Source: Nemania diffusa (lineage: Eukaryota; Ascomycota; Sordariomycetes; Xylariales; Xylariaceae). From it: a DNA stretch of 64,000 nt. The DNA is taken from the NCBI GenBank assembly GCA_038501195.1, contig JBBPUQ010000004.1, positions 2,666,001 through 2,730,000 of the forward strand, in the 5' to 3' direction. Position numbers and translations under genes: made by a program. Under the pieces are notes generated by a model. The model was not told where the DNA came from and ran no database searches. It saw nothing but the letters and a program-made list of their open reading frames with translations. Below are positions 61,319-64,000 of the stretch, piece by piece. The stretch's first letter is position 1. The number at the start of each line of letters is the position of its first letter.

Positions 61319-62503
61319 ATGGCTGATCCTTTGCTGTCTTCGCTTTGCACAATTTGTCGCATCCAAACACCGAGATACAAGTGTCCACGATGTGCAGCGA
61401 GAACCTGCTCGTTACCTTGCGTAAAAAAACACAAGACTTGGTCTTCGTGCAACGGTGAACGCGACCCTACTGTCTTTGTCTCGCTAGACAAGTTGAAGAC
61501 CGATGCTGGAATCGACCACGATTACAATTTCCTCACTAAGATTGAGAGATCTGTTGAGCGCGCCGAGCGAGTACTCCGAGATGACCGCGAAATTTTACCC
61601 CAAGAAAGTTCCAACCCGCCACCACAGAAAAAGGCACGCTTCAACAAGGGCCAAAGCCGAGGAAAGACTACCGTTGACGATGGCGCTCGGAAGTGGGATA
61701 GAAATGCCATACATAGGATGCGCGAGCTCGGGATACATGTATCATCGGTACCCTTTGGCATGATGCGGTCTAAGGAGAACAAGTCTAGCTGGAATAGACG
61801 AACTAACACGATCAATTGGCAAGTAGAGTGGCTGGTGTGGGACAAAGGGTCACCTTCTGCCTCGGATAGCCAACAGCAAGTTAAGCGCATGTTACATAAG
61901 GCCCTCGATGAGACACCGCTCTACGCCGCTTTTGCGGAGGCATTAGAGTTCAGCCGGCAACGACAATTGACCGACCACGAACGAGCTGAAGAAAAAAAAG
62001 CCCTCCGAAAAACCCAAGTTGTAGGACAAAGACCGCAAGACTCAACAATAAGCACGTGGCAAGAAGCACCATGCCTAATACAAAATCAAATTGATGGCTC
62101 TTGGAGCGGGTCAATAATAGCGGACAGGCTCTACACTGCAAAAACTAAATATCGATTCCTATTTCTCAAGCCAAACACTCCATCGAAGGAGCCTCAGAGG
62201 CTGGTGCCACTGGATGCATCAGAAAGCCTGACTAGTGTCCTCTCCGGCCAAGAGATTGTCGAGTTCCCGACAATATACGTATTGCCGGCGGGGACTAGTA
62301 GTTTCACTGAGGGTTATATAATAGAAGAAAGGCATAGAAAGAAACCGTTAAGAAAGCGGAAAGCATCGGCCCTCGTTGGTTATGAATCAGGCGCAGACTC
62401 ATCTGGAGAAGAGGATGGTCAAATTATTGAGCAAGATACTGAGGGGGAAATTTCAGATGATACAACAAGTAGTTCTGGATCTGACACCGATACGTCTTGC
62501 TAG
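61319..62503 (+). CDS. BCD1: Box C/D snoRNP assembly factor BCD1 (zf-HIT)
   Basis: A single-exon gene of 394 residues. Bcd1/ZNHIT6 is a nuclear factor needed for assembly and stability of box C/D snoRNPs. The N-terminal zf-HIT domain (about 10-44) has CTIC, YKCPRC, RTCSLPC, KKHKTW and a final Cys, the expected seven Cys and one His. The BCD1 core follows: NFLTKIERSVERAERVLRDD, RMRELGIHVSSVPFGMMRSKENKSSWN, INWQVEWLVW, and ALDETPLYAAFAEALEF. The tail is acidic and Ser-rich (SGADSSGEEDGQIIEQ), probably phosphorylated. The start at 61319 is the ATG directly before the zinc finger; upstream in-frame sequence lacks conserved features. Confidence 0.93.
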   Translation: MADPLLSSLCTICRIQTPRYKCPRCAARTCSLPCVKKHKTWSSCNGERDPTVFVSLDKLKTDAGIDHDYNFLTKIERSVERAERVLRDDREILPQESSNPPPQKKARFNKGQSRGKTTVDDGARKWDRNAIHRMRELGIHVSSVPFGMMRSKENKSSWNRRTNTINWQVEWLVWDKGSPSASDSQQQVKRMLHKALDETPLYAAFAEALEFSRQRQLTDHERAEEKKALRKTQVVGQRPQDSTISTWQEAPCLIQNQIDGSWSGSIIADRLYTAKTKYRFLFLKPNTPSKEPQRLVPLDASESLTSVLSGQEIVEFPTIYVLPAGTSSFTEGYIIEERHRKKPLRKRKASALVGYESGADSSGEEDGQIIEQDTEGEISDDTTSSSGSDTDTSC

Positions 62504-63180
62504 CCTACCTATGCGTACGCAATGGGGCATGATACGATGTCAGAATAGTACCGAGTTTTTAAATCGAGACTTGAATAGTCATCTATTTGCCTACTCTTTC
62601 CCGTATTCTGGAGCATATGGAGCGCTATATTCCTCTTAAATAGAGAGGATTGACTGAGATCGTGGAGCTAGATACTATCTATGTAGTTGGTGCTAATACA
62701 AAGATCACTACATCTATATACGGACATATGTCGTCAAGATCATTACCTCAATAGATACATATATGGCGTAACTACCTACATAAGTTACAGGGATCCATAT
62801 GCATCTACATAGGTAGAGAAATTGCCACCAATCAGTACCCATGTACCCTGGCGCCTGACCCCCGCCACCCAGTTTCTGCTAGGCGGTGAGACGATGCGAG
62901 GTAACCGCGCCAAGGTTCGCACTAGCGCCACATTTTGAATGGCTGGCTGTGGGTGTATTTGGCGATTTTCAGCCTTCTTTCTCCGCCGCCATCAGCTTTT
63001 CCCTCCCACACACTTCTACTCCTACTTCCTGCTTCCTTACTTATGCGTCTCACCAACCACAAAATCAATTGGTGCTTGCGCCCACTACATCTCTAATTCC
63101 CGGACGATCTATCTCACTTTCAATTCTCATTTTCCAGCTTTCCATTTCTACTTGCGCTTGACGCGCACAATTTTACAGCC
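62504..63180. other. Intergenic, 0.68 kb, and SCD6 leader
   Basis: Positions 62640-62820 carry ATACATATATG- and CTACATAGGTA-type sequence. From about 62980 the plus strand becomes strongly T/C-rich, the probable SCD6 5' leader. No gene is seen. Confidence 0.55.
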
Positions 63181-64000
63181 ATGTCCGAATTCCTTGGGTA
63201 CGTGTGTGCTCCTGATGCACCATCCCTTGCCTTGTGCTAGATTTACTAACGACCCCTGACACAGCTCTCGGATATCTTTGATATCGAAGAGCGATATTCG
63301 GTAAGCGCTTGGAATGTTGGCTATTCTGGCATGCAGCTATTGACTTGCTACGACAAGCTATTCGGGTATTCTACACGAAATAAATAGTGAAGAGTCGACC
63401 GTCTCCCTCGAAAGTGTCAAATCCTACGGCACCGAAGGTCGTCGAGGAAACCCTGCAGACGAAGTAGCAGCCTCCGAACAAGTTTACGAATATATCGTAT
63501 TTCGAGGTAGCGACGTGAAGGACCTCCGTATTGAGCAAGCTCCCGCCGTCCCGAAAGAGAATCAGCCTCCCCCGGTCCCTGATGACCCTGCGATCGTTGG
63601 TGTAAGTTCTCTTCCGCTTTGTAACCTATCTGGTAACGAGCAAATACGAATCCTATATGATGAACCATTTCGGATGTAAACATTCTTACTGAATTGCGCA
63701 AACAACCTCGTGTTGATATTTCCGTTGCCTTCCTTCTGATCTACTATGGATTATACCTTTGGCATGACTTGACAATACGCTTGAATTTCAGAATAGCTGA
63801 TTGATAATCATGGGGTTTAGGCACGTACTCGTCCGGCTGGTGTGATTCCTCCTGGCCCACCCAATCAAGTCCCGGGGCCTCCTGCTGGCTTCGGTCAGAA
63901 CCCATACGCGCCAAATTTCTATCCTCCGCCTCCAGGCCAATGGGGCCGTGGTGGACCCGGACCTGGTCCTGGCCCTGGTCAAGGTTTTAATGGAATGCCG
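63181..64000 (+). CDS. SCD6: SCD6/LSM14 mRNA-decapping regulator, 5' part
   Basis: Partial: exons 63181-63197 (17 nt), 63265-63300 (36 nt), 63358-63601, and 63821 onward past the window end; 159 residues are visible. Scd6/LSM14 proteins bind eIF4G and mRNA, repress translation and recruit decapping factors in P-bodies. The LSm14 domain is clear: MSEFLGSRISLISKSDIRYS, GILHEINSEESTVSLESVKS, GTEGRRGNP, VYEYIVFRGSDVKDL. It is followed by a Pro-rich linker and a Gly/Pro-rich stretch (GPPNQVPGPPAGFGQNPYAP). The FDF/TFG and RGG parts must lie beyond 64000. Two very short first exons fit the conserved early introns of fungal LSM14 genes. Confidence 0.93.

Overview
The window is nuclear DNA of a filamentous ascomycete (Pezizomycotina). 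The genes carry short GT-AG introns with CTAAC/CTGAC-type branch sites, several products are ascomycete types (Zn2Cys6/fungal_trans regulator, NmrA-like protein, Rqc1/TCF25, Scd6), and the left edge shows extreme RIP-like decay. Codon use and the many dispersed TACCTA/TAGGTA tracts would fit a sordariomycete, perhaps Xylariales, but that is a guess. No CRISPR array, rRNA gene or convincing tRNA was seen.

Layout. 1-2090 is an almost pure A/T island (under 1% G+C) ending in a long (TAA)n tract. 2100-5400 holds a transposon-like unit: a DDE-integrase gene broken by one frameshift, and a convergent intact ORF of unknown function that carries a SUMO-interacting motif and four SUMO-consensus lysines. 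5459-14641 is a four-gene segment: alpha-glucoside-type MFS permease, CorA-like protein, NmrA-like NAD(P)-binding protein and, convergent to it, a Zn2Cys6 regulator. 14642-19473 is mostly non-coding apart from the ATX1 copper chaperone; 19474-21732 encodes Rqc1/TCF25. A stretch of about 23 kb (21733-44708) has no gene I can recognise. It contains dispersed TACCTA-type motifs, a decayed repeat pair and one block (30.6-33.1 kb) with minus-strand promoter- and leader-like sequence and two short coding-like segments.

The right third is housekeeping: ARPC5 (Arp2/3), an NDUFAF5-like methyltransferase-fold protein, AP-2 alpha adaptin, an unknown single-pass membrane protein, a PLP-homeostasis protein (YggS/PLPBP family), a GT8 glycosyltransferase, the box C/D snoRNP factor BCD1, and the 5' part of SCD6/LSM14. 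Between the membrane protein and the PLP protein lies a 1.38-kb non-autonomous element with 35-bp perfect terminal inverted repeats. Its core is a 9-bp minisatellite that reverses orientation, so it could fold into a long hairpin, and its right end lies about 70 bp before the next start codon.

Functional links: Arp2/3 and AP-2 both serve endocytic membrane traffic, and BCD1, Rqc1 and SCD6 all act in RNA or translation biology, but nothing here indicates an operon-like pathway. All exon boundaries were derived by hand from splice signals and reading frame. The coding lengths sum to whole codons in every model; no transcript evidence was available.
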